From positions 15,764,414 to 15,828,413 of the forward strand of contig OX438749.1 in NCBI GenBank assembly GCA_949316235.1: 64,000 nt of DNA, in the 5' to 3' direction. The position numbers were made by a program, and so were the translations under genes. Of the stretch, positions 31,264 to 43,700 are shown one piece after another. Source of the stretch: Oegoconia quadripuncta (Eukaryota; Arthropoda; Insecta; Lepidoptera; Autostichidae). The notes beneath the pieces were generated by a model that was not told the DNA's origin, searched no databases, and saw nothing but the letters and a program-made list of their open reading frames with translations. Numbering within the stretch: position 1 is the first letter of the stretch; every line of letters starts with the position of its first letter.

Positions 31264-34200
31264 GTAAGTAATTTAGGATCTGTGCTTGTATTTTGCATTA
31301 GACTAATCGAACTATAATTAAAATGTTTTCTAGTTTGTCCGGTACCTAATGGTTTAGTGGTGTAGCGGTTATCCTGTGTTACTGCGCCAAGGATGGGTTT
31401 AGCCCTGTCTTTGGCTGCAAGTGTAATCGCTTTTGCACGAGAAAATATTTTTTTTGCGACCTTGTCTCTAATCAAATATCTACATAAATATTTGTATGAG
31501 GTCATGAATAGGGCCCTGTGGGCACTACTGTTCCTAGGCTTGATATTGGATGCTAAACTCCAATATTGAGAAACTTGCGAAAAAGTTTGCAGTGTATGTG
31601 TTTCTGTAGTGTATGCAGTCAAAAATCATAAGTTTAACAAATGGTAATTGTAGGTATTTTCACAATTTGATGCCATTGGCATATTGTCATGTGGTAACGC
31701 TGCTATTATTTTACGCTATTTTTGTTCTATAGAAGTCAACTATTCACGCCATTCATAAATGAGGCCACAGAGTGTCTCTCAGAAATAAATTAAGAAAATT
31801 ATATCCTAACAATGGGATCTCAATACTTTTAAAAAGTAATAGAATGACACTCGGCAGCCTAGCCACCATTGTTTATTGCTTATAACTAGAGAGGGTAGGT
31901 GGGCTATGTCTTTAGCACTGTTTGTTTCTTGATCAGGTTGTCCTCCTTGCACATGGGTCTCGCCCCTGATCTTTAACTTTGGTTATCTTGTTCCATTTTT
32001 GTCAAGTTATGTAACTCCTATTAACCGTTTTAGCTAAATGAAGCAAACAACGAGGTGCCAACAAAATTATCATCGGCCATAAAAAAAGCGCAATTAAATT
32101 CAAGACAAATAAAAAATTTGAAGGTCAAGAGTGAAAAGTTGAAAGGGAAGGTAGATGAATTTCTGACCAGAACGGAACCATTGAGAACCGAACTTAACAA
32201 TAGATTTGCAACTATAAATAAACTGGAAGAAGTGTTAGTTTATCTTAAGTCATTTGAGAAAATAGAAGATCTCAGGTTTGTATTATTTTATCCAAAACAG
32301 TCAGGTGTATCGTAATGCCATTATTATACAGCTGAAAGCTGTGGCTGCCACAGACTATTGTAAAGGTTTAAAAAACCTTTTTGAATAGTAGCCACTAGCT
32401 ATACCTATTATGCACATTGATAATGCCAACGTAACAGTACCTCTAATCTTAGTTAGTGGACTCCATCAAAATACTTAGCTCACCAATGTGATACCAAAAC
32501 TTTTGCTTCTGTAACATATTTCTTGATGTTTTATTTTTTCATGCACAATGGTTTAGTTGTGACCTCAACCAGAAGATGAAACTGAACCGATTAGCTATTT
32601 TACTTGAAATAGCTACAACACCCGGAACAACAATGCTATCTTTGATGGTGGAAGCTATTTTAGGGGGCATTTAAAAGTGCCATTCAATCAACCAAACCGA
32701 ACAGCAAACATGTACCACCCCTGGAATCGAACCTGTGACGTCCGCCGTTGTTTCAAAATTTATACCTGAGTGTTTTGTATGGAAACCTAGTCACTAAAAT
32801 TTTAAACACGCTAACATCAGTTACGTTAAGTCTTATTTACCCTTTCACCTAGGTAATTGAGACGTCAGGGTCTGAGAACAGTATTGACCCTGTCGTCTCG
32901 ATTACCTGATTCTCATAGTACAAATATTCTAATAGCCTGTTAACCAGCGGTCTGTATGGGTTTTTTATTATAATTAAATTTAACGAAACTATTATGTCCA
33001 GTCGCCAGTTGAAGCAGTGCAACGATGACGAACAAGCTGTTCTTTTGTATGGCGAACTTAAGAATATGTGCAGTCTGTACCAGAAGGGCCACCGCTCTGT
33101 TTATGTAAAGGAGTACACACATTACTGGCATAACGTACTCAAGGATAAACTGACTAAGTAAGCATTCATTTGATAATCACACGTGATACTATAAAACCGC
33201 GTAATGAATATCTGACTAATATTATAAATATGACGTCGCAGTACCACTGGGTGCTGCTATAAAATTAAGCAAAGAAATTGAAGCCAAAACCGCCGCTGAA
33301 TGTCCCACTGTTGACAGATTGGGAGAACTGGAAGTAAAAAAATATAAATGCGAAAGTTTGGTTGCTTGTTTGTTGCTCAATCACGGCGAAAAAGTTGAAC
33401 GGATGTAAATATGAAATTTGGTATATAATATAGGTAGAACATACCCTGGATTGAGACATCCGCGATAACGTTTCATGCAGGCGAAGCCGCGGGCGGAAAG
33501 CTAGTTTGTAATATAGTGGAACTGACAGAAGTAACAAAGTTTACATATTTATTGCATAGTCGTATATTTCCCAAAGTAGCCGTGTGGTACCCGGCAGCAG
33601 AGTAAATAGGACGAACCAGTCTCTTCCCGTGGATGTCGTTAAAGGCGACTAGTGATCACTTAAGATCAAACCCCAGTGATGGATAAATAATAAAAAATAA
33701 AAAAAATATCCTTAGACATACATACAGCGCCATCTAGTTCCACAGTAAGCAACTATAGGCTTGTGTTGTGGATATCAGATGGTTGATATACTACATAAAT
33801 ATATTTTTTTTTTGTAAATAAATACTTATTATAAATGAAAACATCCATAACTCGGGTACAAATGTACGTATTCATCACACAAACATATGCCCCCTAGCGG
33901 GATTCGAACCCGCAACCTTTTGGTATAGTGACCAGAGTTGCTAACCACTACACCAAACAGGTCGTCGATGGATAACAGCGTCATTGGCGGGAAGCATCTT
34001 TGTGAATGAGCAGTAAATTTAAACTATAATGTAATATTAATATTAATAGTGACGTTTTCAAGTGATAATTTTATCCTATGAAATAAAATATTTTGATTGA
34101 TTGATTCATTGATTGATCTAAAAAACCCTCCTGGCTGGGCACGCAGGGGCGTGGTAGTTAGGATAATTCCTCCCATGGAAATCGCGCCATTTGAGAGGCA

Positions 34201-37200
34201 ACTGGTGCTAGTATTTGTTATTGTTGTGCTATAAAGAATATTTTGTTTATCCGCGGCTTTGCCATGTGTATTACTATAACAGTTTATTGTTTACTCAAAA
34301 ACAAATTAATAGCAATGCTTAGATCTTAAAGAATGAGACATACAATAGGCGAGCTTATCCTTAAACGAGAAATGTTCCAGCAAACTGGCACAAGCCAATA
34401 ACAATGGAACATTGAATGTAGACAAATAATAAAATTTTAAAATAAGTATATTGCAGTGTATAAATATGCTTATAAATAAATATATAAATAAACAATGGTT
34501 CTTGCCATTTATTGATTGACAGGACCTAAGAATAATGTTATTTCGAACAGGGTTTATATGGGCAACGACAGGTTGCCGCGTTCATAAGTGGAAGTTGTCT
34601 GCATGAACAGAGGAGTAGGTAGTTGTAGAAATCAGAGGAAAGCGTAATTTGTGTATATCGTGGGAATTACTTTATCGGGACAAAAAGTATCCAATGCCCT
34701 ATTCCAGGGCATGTTCTACCTATGCACCAATATCATTGAAATCAGATCATTGAGCAACAAACAAACATACAAACTGTCGTTTTTACAATATTAGTTAGAT
34801 TGTAAATGTTGGGAACGCGGTTTTAAAATGAGGCTTCCCGCCCACGGCCTTTTGTAGGAGAAAAATGGAACGTACTAATTGCAATATTTCAACGCCCACT
34901 TCCTATATAAAATCGGTCATAATATCGGTGATAAAAGTATTGAGGAAAAAATCGGTCCGATTATCGGTCCTACTAAAAGTCGGTCGTGGGCGGGCACACT
35001 AAGTTTCATTGATGAAATACTTAAAAGTTTTCTGCCTGTCTAGGTACATGCCTATTCAGGTCAAGCTGCCTTTATACTGGTTGTTCGTTTTATTGGCAAG
35101 TAAAAATGTTCATTACTTATAATATTAAAAAAAAAAACAGTTCAAACTGTCATGTGTTTTACTTGAAAAAGTATTTATATTTCAGCCATTATGAAGAGGT
35201 TCTCAAATTACTGAAATGGCCATTCACCTCAGCAGCTGAGAACTCCCCTCCACCTAAAGAGATACTCATTAAATTCAGCAATCTAACAAAATTTCTTCTC
35301 CTGGTCCAAGAGCCTGCAGATTTAATTTCCAATAATGTTTCAGAGGACATCATACAAGGTAATAATCAATGAATTATGAACTACTTAGAAACTGATACTT
35401 TAGGGTGATAAATTTACATATATAAAGTCGCGCCTGTTTCCCGTAGGGGTAGACAGAGACCACAGACTTCCACATGCTACGATCCTGACACCTGTTTTGC
35501 TTCTTTCACTCTCATAAAGTTGTTCATAAGTACTCGTCGGTTTAGGGTACTCTTGAGCCTTGGCCTTGCTTTAAGATATCCCCGATTGGATCGTGGTACG
35601 TTCGCCGTGGTCTTCCCCTACCAACACTATCATCCGCATTAGCTTCGTATATCTCTTTCGTTAGTCTTTTTTCATTCACCTGTCCACATGTCTAAACCAA
35701 CTCAGCATACCTTTTTCAATCTTTGTCACTACATCTTAGTAGAGCTTATAATTTAGTACTCATCATAACAAACAACTTTTGTAACAAATTGACGTGAAAC
35801 ATTTGATGTTTATCTTCTCATGCATTATTTAGTCAGGATAAAAAACATTTTCTGTAAAGATTTTTTTATCTGAATAAAATAAAAAGTGATAAAGCAATCT
35901 ATGTCTATCTAAACATACTATCATACAATCATTTATTTGAAAGATTTTTACAAATCACCTAATAATTACCTAATCAAAAAAAAATGAAATGTAATAATTT
36001 ATTTACTTGATTTTGTGTACAAGATAGGATGACACATAACAGAAGTCCCATTCAAAATATACTTAAAATCTAGCGTGCAAATATTTAATAAATTAGGAAA
36101 AAGCCCTTTTGTGTAAAAATCCAACTAAAAGATGGAAAATGTGATTTAGAAACTCTCCATACGTCTCTTGCTTAGTATGTCTTCCTTTTAATATACATTT
36201 TCAGAATCCTCATGATGAACCCTTTCCTATGACATCCGTATTGTAGTCCTAGAATATTATTTTAATCTATCTATTCTAGTTTATGACTATGACTGACTCT
36301 ACACCTTTAACAACTTATAGTATACTACTCTGTGTAAAAAGTATCGGGAATATGTCAATAAAAAGACCCGCGTAAAAGAGGTCGTTCTAATTTTTTTACT
36401 GCATGTTGGTAGCACTGTACTGATTTAGCGCGCAAAATTTGAGCGGGATCTGTCATTTAATTTGTTTTAAACTACACTTTTTGTTGGTCATAGTTTTGAG
36501 TCCTCGGCGATTTTTACAATGGAAAATATTGTTGAACACAGAGTGTGCCTTAAATTTTGTGTTTCAAATGATATTTCATGTGGTGAATCACTAAAAATGT
36601 TGCGAAATACCTACGGCGAATCGTGTATATCGAAAACAAGGGCTTATGAATGGTATAAGGCTTTTAAAGAAGGCCGAGAAGTAGTAGTAGACTTGCCTCG
36701 TTCTGGTAGACCTTCAACCGCTACGACCAATGAAAACATCGACAGAATCAAGAAGCTAGTGCTCGAAAATCGACGTATGAGTCTGAGAGAGTTGGCTAGT
36801 GAGGTGAACATATCTTTTAAGTCCGTCCACAACATTCTCATTGACATTTTAGGCATGAAACGCGTCGCCGCTCGACTAGTTCCAAAAGAGCTCAATTTTG
36901 TTCAAAAAGCGCAGCGAAAGCATGTCGCTGAAGACATGGTTTCCCGAGCTTCTACGGATCCGACCTTTATGAAACGTATAATAACTGGCGACGAGACATG
37001 GGTTTATGAGTACGACATGCAAACAAGCCAACAGTCTTCAGAATGGCGTCTCGAAAACGAGCCGAAATCCAAAACCGCGGCAAAGTCGCTCCAAAATCAA
37101 GGTGATGCTGACAGTTTTTTTTGACTACCGTGGTGTGGTTCACTCCGAATTCCTTCCAGAGGGAGAAACAGTGAATAAAGAATATTATTTAGGCGTCATG

Positions 37201-37754
37201 ACGCGTTTGCGTGAGAGTATCCGCCGAAAACGTCCAGATTTGTGGCAACACAACTCATGGATGCTGCACCATGATAATGCACCATCACACACAGCCATTA
37301 TAGTGAAAGAGTTTTTAGCGAAAAATTCAACAAAAGTTCTCGCCCAAGCACCGTATTCACCTGATATGGCTCCGTCTGACTTTTTTTTATTTCCCAAGTT
37401 AAAATTACCACTTCGAGGAAAACGTTTTGAGTCGATAGAAGCCATAAAAGAAAATTCGCTGAATGAGCTAAAGGCCATACCGCAAATAGCCTATGAAAAA
37501 TGTATGGAAGACTGGGTGAAGCGGTGGAGATGTTGTATTCCAAGCGATGGGGCCTACTTTGAAGGCGATAAAATAAATTTAGATGAATAATTTGTATTTT
37601 TTGTTTTATTGACAAATTCCCGATACTTAGTACACTGAATGTATTTCCAGTCATCGTAAAATACTAGGCATTTACTGGGTGCGCGTGATACATCTTCGGC
37701 TACATCGTCACTTTCCATCAGGTGAGATTGTGGCCAAACGCGAATCCAGTTTTT

Positions 37755-37786
<32 letters not shown>

Positions 37787-40700
37787 ATGTCCACAGAACA
37801 CGACCCTTGCCTGCCAGTGAGAATTCTACTGCGCCCACTGAAAAAGCGTTTCACATTCCATTTTACGGGCACGCGACAGACGGCCCGCATCGACCGTCCG
37901 GAGTGGTTCCTCACGCAGGCTCTCACGTGGATTAAGGATCATCAGACGTTCGTGAAGAATAATGTGCAGCCAGTTGCAGATAGGCTGCTAATGAAGGATA
38001 TTAAAGCTGTGGTAAGAAACAGTGTTTCATTTACCTCCTTATGATGCGGCAGCAAATGTATTTTCAGTTTTCAATGGGTTGATTGGACTTACTTTCTTGA
38101 CATTTTAACACCTGGAAATTCTGACAATTGACCCAACATACTCCAGAGGCCTTAATACTCGCTCATATTATATATAGACAGCAGCTTAAATAATCGTACT
38201 AAATACGACTTAATAAAGCAACACCTAGTGAATAGATCACTACAAGTTGAACAAAAGGGTCTTAACTCTGTTCATACAATATACTAGATTGTTGACACAT
38301 AAATTGCAATTTCAGGACGAATTCAATGATGGGCTAATAGCGCTAGCTGCCGAGAGACTCCACACTGTGCTAGCATTGTATCACACACAAGGCGCTAAAG
38401 GGGAGATCGTTGATGTGGACGCAGCGTTCGCTCATGCTGTCGACGAAACACTTGGGTTCCACAGGGAGCTTGTAACGATCACAGGGAAAAACGGGAACAG
38501 TGTACTCTCTGTGCTGACGAAAGCTGAGACCTTTGTTCAATGGTTAGCAGTTGAAAAGAAATGTAAGTAACCAACGCCTATCAACAAAGTTTGACAGTAT
38601 TGAGCGAAAAGTTGATACTCACCAATCAATCTATTTTTTTTATGCAGAACGGGTTGGCACTTGACTTCAAGCACATCTGATGTTAAGTGAAGATGAGGTC
38701 GAAGGTGGAAGCGTACTGACCCGGAAACCCCAACACATTTGGGGGACTGGCTATCTTATCTCTGACAACCGGAACACAACAATGCTATAAACCTTTTCTG
38801 CTTGGCGGCAGTTTTAGATAAGATGGTGGTAGCTAGCCATATATAGATTATGTTCCAAACATAATCAATCATTTCTAAAATAAACTATTAACAACTAGAT
38901 AAATACGACAGATATTATATTAAATCAATTAGATTTTTTGTCATACTTTTTAATATCCATCAATTTAAATTTCTTTCGTTTAAAAATTCATCTACAGTTC
39001 TAATAACATTTCCGTGATAAATACCAAATTATATATATATATTTTGTTAAACATATGTACGTGTAATGCCACACACGAGTATTTTCTCCACTTCAATCGA
39101 AATCCTATAGTGGATATATCTGTCTGTCAATTTCTTATAGAATTAAATCTTTGCGGCCTAAAAGTTAAGTCTGCATTACCAGTTACTCAACTTTTAATTT
39201 ACATAACAAAGTGTTTTTTATTTTACATCCTTAGTACTTACACCTTTAGTCACATTGGTGACGATTCGGATGTACACCAACTAAACTAAAACCAGTAGTA
39301 AAGTGGTGCCGTCGCATCGTACTGTTCTAGGGAAAAAGAGACAGCACTACTTTAAAACTGCTCTTAGTTGGTGTACATCCCAATCGACACCAATGACGTC
39401 TATCTAAGTTTGCTTTAAAAGGTACAATCCACTACGTAATCTAAAGATCGTGTAATCCTTAGATGCCCTGGCAAAAATGGACGAGACATTAGGCAGCTGG
39501 CAGTGGAGCGAACCCGTGGCAGCCGGTGTGGGCGCGGCCGTGGGTCCTGTGCTATGGGTCCCGCGCGGTGCTGATTGGTTCATCGCGTTGCTGAAGACCA
39601 TTGAGGATCGCTACGCGGTCCTACCGCAACCAGGCCATAGGTCAGTAACACACTTCATATGTGACGGTAACTTAAGCAGTTCCCACTGCTCTGGGGCTTT
39701 GGTCCATCGCGCTACTGAAGACCATCGAGGATCGCACTGCAGCTCGATTATAGGTCAGTACTCATTGCATATGTGACATGAGAATGACGTGAACGTGACC
39801 TGAGCGTGGGGTATCTTTTTTTTTATGCACGACGAGTTCGTTCTTGACCTCAATCACACCTGATGTTAAATGAAGATGAGGTCGAAGGTGGAAGCGTACT
39901 GACCCGGAAACCCCAACACATTTGGGGGACTGGCTATCTTACCTCTAACAACCGGAACACAACAATGCTATTAACATTGCTGCTTGGCGGCAGATTTAGA
40001 TAAGATGGTGGTAGCTAGCCAGGCGGACATTTAAAATGCCCTACCACCAACCAAACCGAGTACTTTGAACGTGTATCCCGCTGGCGATCGAACCCGCGAC
40101 CTCCGAATCGTAAACCCAATGTTATTTACATTGAGCCCGGGAGGCGGTTAAATATTTTAATAAAGGGTAGTTGAATATTTCGTCTAAACCAATGCGCAAG
40201 ACAAACATCTCGTGCGACATAAACTTTTATCACGCCTGTCATGCTCCTAGTGCTGGTGTCTTTTCGCCCTGATCCTCAGAGTGTCATATAAATCGTTTTG
40301 TGTCTTTATAATTTTAGATTATTCTTTATCGTGATGCCTCGTTTCAGGTTGCAGTTCCTGGAACTCCAGCTGGAGTTGATCGAGGAGTGGCGGGTCCGCC
40401 TCACCCAGATCCTAGGCGCGGCGCTGATGACTCCCGACGTTGACAGTCTCCTGCGAACAGACTCTCCGCACTATCTCACCGCGGTCGTCAACGCGGCTCA
40501 CCACACCCGCATCACTCTGCTGCAGTGGGCGCACTCGCTTGTAAGTTATTACTCAACTGCTCTGCGACTGTACATATTTATAAAATACTAGCTTTCCGCC
40601 CGCGGCTATGCCTGCGTGGAATAACTTTATTGTGGATATGTTTCATTTGTTTATCCCGCGGGAACTACTTTATCGGGATAAAAACAATCCTATGTTTTAA

Positions 40701-43700
40701 TCCAGGGTATATTCTACCTATAAACCAAATTTCATCCATATCCGTTCATCCGTTTCGCCGTGATTGTGCAACAAATAAACAAACATCCAAACTTTCGCAT
40801 TCATAATATTAGTTGGGTCGTATTGTTTACTGATATATCTGTCTCTTTGTGCGCTTAGTTGTTCTAAATTTGGAGAATATCTTCCAGAGATTTTTATGCA
40901 TATTATATTTATAGGAATTTCGATATTTGGCAATGATGCTAACGCGTGCTAAAGCTGATAAGATACATAGAAATAATATGCTACGGAATTGTATATCTTA
41001 AAATTATACAGAATAGTCCGCGATAGTATACATGTCTATCTCCTAACGATAATCCACAGTAATCATATTATAAAAACAAAGATGTGTTATTCGCTAAGCT
41101 ATTTTGACCAATATAATATTCATCCTTATTCAATTAAATTTATTAGTTACATAAGCCTTTCCCATGGCCATTATTCCGTACCCATGACCCTGCTGCCCCT
41201 CACTGGTATACCAGTCGTATCGTGAGTATATTATAATATACTCACGATCCCAGTCGCCTTTTGCCACACCCACGGGAGAGACGGGGTTAAAATAAAGCAT
41301 TTTTTGATTTTGATTTGATTTTGAACCCTTTTCTTCTCTGCCGGGAAATTCACCTATCGTCATAAAACTTTTCCAGCATTATCTTCAGCTACATTACTAC
41401 CGGCGTCAGTTCCAGCAGTTCACACAGCAGCACCACGAAGACTCTGAGTCTTTGCTCACTGCCATCCGCTACATCGAGGGTGATCACCACGACGGGTCGT
41501 CCACATCTGGTGGGTAATTAATTAGGCCATTTATCCCCTTATACTTCTAGGGCGCTTATGTGGTGCCAAATTTAGCGATAGTTTTTTAGGTATAAAATAG
41601 AGAAAGGGAATGTCCTACATGTATATAACAACAACACTTCTATATGGTTGAATAATTATTATATTATGTGGATAGCTAACTAATGTACAATATAAGGGGC
41701 AAGTCCCTATATTATCTATCATTATAACATGTAAAACATGTTTCTATAAAAGTATATATATTCTTTAGTGCGAGCTTCAGTCTCCAATACACTTTTTTAC
41801 TAAGATTTAGATATGTTACCATAATAGATAGGTACATAAATACACTCCAATGTATAAGTAAAGAAAATAAGGTATTTTGTGATTTTATGAATATTTTTAG
41901 GATGTTTTGGACAGTACTAATTCGACATGGATCTTTCATTCAATTCGTTTGCAGGTAGTGAAACAGACGAAGCTATGTCATTGAGAGAAGTGGAGCTTCG
42001 TGCGAAGAGATTGGCGCAAAATGAATTATCAAAACAAAATTCCTTTTTCCTGGCTGAATTGCCACTGGGTGTTGTAAGTATACTTTGTACAACTTACGCA
42101 CACTTTGACCTCTTTCCACTGCAACACATGTTATTGTTTTTTTTTTTCCAATTCTGTTTCGCCTGCGTGGAATAACTTTATCGCGGGCATTTATTTATCC
42201 CGCGATAACTACTCACTTTATCGGGATAAATCCTTTAAGAGCCTATGTCTCAATCCAGGGTATATTCTACTTATATACCAAATTTCATCCAAATCCGTTC
42301 ATTCGTTTCGCCGTGTTTGAGCAACAAACAGCCAAACTTTCGCATTTATAATATAAATTAGATTAAATAATCCTATAATCCTATTTTTTTTTTTATACAC
42401 GACGGGTTCGTACTTGACCTCAATCACAACTGATGTTAAGTGAAAATGAGGTCGCGTACTGACCCGGAAATCCCAACACATTTCACAATCACAACACATC
42501 CTATAATTCTAATAATTTTTGAGATGTATGTATAACGTTATTGTTTTATGTTTGACAATCACTTTTATTTTAGAAATCATTAATTTACGGAACTGTATAT
42601 ATGACATGATATTGTAAAAGTGAACCAAATAAATCTAATCAACGAAACCAATGGTTGGGGTGTCGAATCCCGTTAATGGTAAATGTTAGTGTGATGAATA
42701 CGGACATTTATTCCCGAGTCATGGATGCTTATATAAATACGTACATATTCAATCTATCCCGTAGTATGTCTATCCTTTAATATCCAAGGTACAGGTTTTG
42801 CTTGGTAGTTGACCTATCTTTTTGCATAACCACACCTTCAGTTTTTCAAATTTTCTACAATCTTTGTTTAATTAATATGACAATCGTTTATTTAAATTTT
42901 AATTTGCTTACTATTATTCGGTTACGCCCGCGTGGAATTAGTTTATCGCGGACTAGACTTCCTCCTTTATGGGAATTGGTTGAAACGTAACTTATATGTC
43001 CTTTTCCGGGTCCCACCAAATTTCAATACGATCGGTTCAGCAGTTTAAACGTGAAAGCTGAGCACACAGACTTTCGCATTTATAATATTAGCATGGGATG
43101 CATTATTAAACTAGATAGTAAAAAATGTTTATGAAAAAAATTTTGCAGTCGTTGCCACTAGCGTCCCTGGCCATCGCCTCCCTGGCGCCACAAGGGGAGG
43201 ATGACGCGGAGGAGGCAGGGGTGTTCGCCGAGGCGCCATCACTGTTGGCACACCTTCGCGACCAGGGATTGGTGACATTGTCAGACCGTATACTGCTGGA
43301 GTTCAAGGCTTGTATGCGGGACTATAAGAAGCAAAAGTGAGTTTGAGATTATTGTTTGTACAAATGTCGTTTTCACAGATAATACCGGAAGCAAACCGAA
43401 CATAAAGTTTAAATAGCGCGGCAAGTCTCCACGCAAAAGGCACGTTTAACGTTTATTTTTCCTATTACATTAAAAAATCTTTTGTGTGAAAATTGGTCAC
43501 GCTTATGTCTGTGGTTTTCTGATAGTTTGGAATTTATAAGGCAAATTTTGAATATCTAAGTCTTATTATAAAGGCTTATTGCCATTACATTGCCCCTTAA
43601 ATGATTCAGTGACTTTGTGTTAACCTGATGAAAAATCACGGATGTTATGTGTTTGACGGCGTTGTGTGTGTGTGTGTGTGATGGTAATGCGTGCCGATTT

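Noticed and set aside
33890..33966. A tRNA gene on the minus strand
   Set aside because: The B box is good, but the same block recurs at four other sites with a common body and tail, so it is the head of SINE S1.
36644..37654. Minus-strand ORFs across the mariner
   Set aside because: Shadows of the transposase reading frames.
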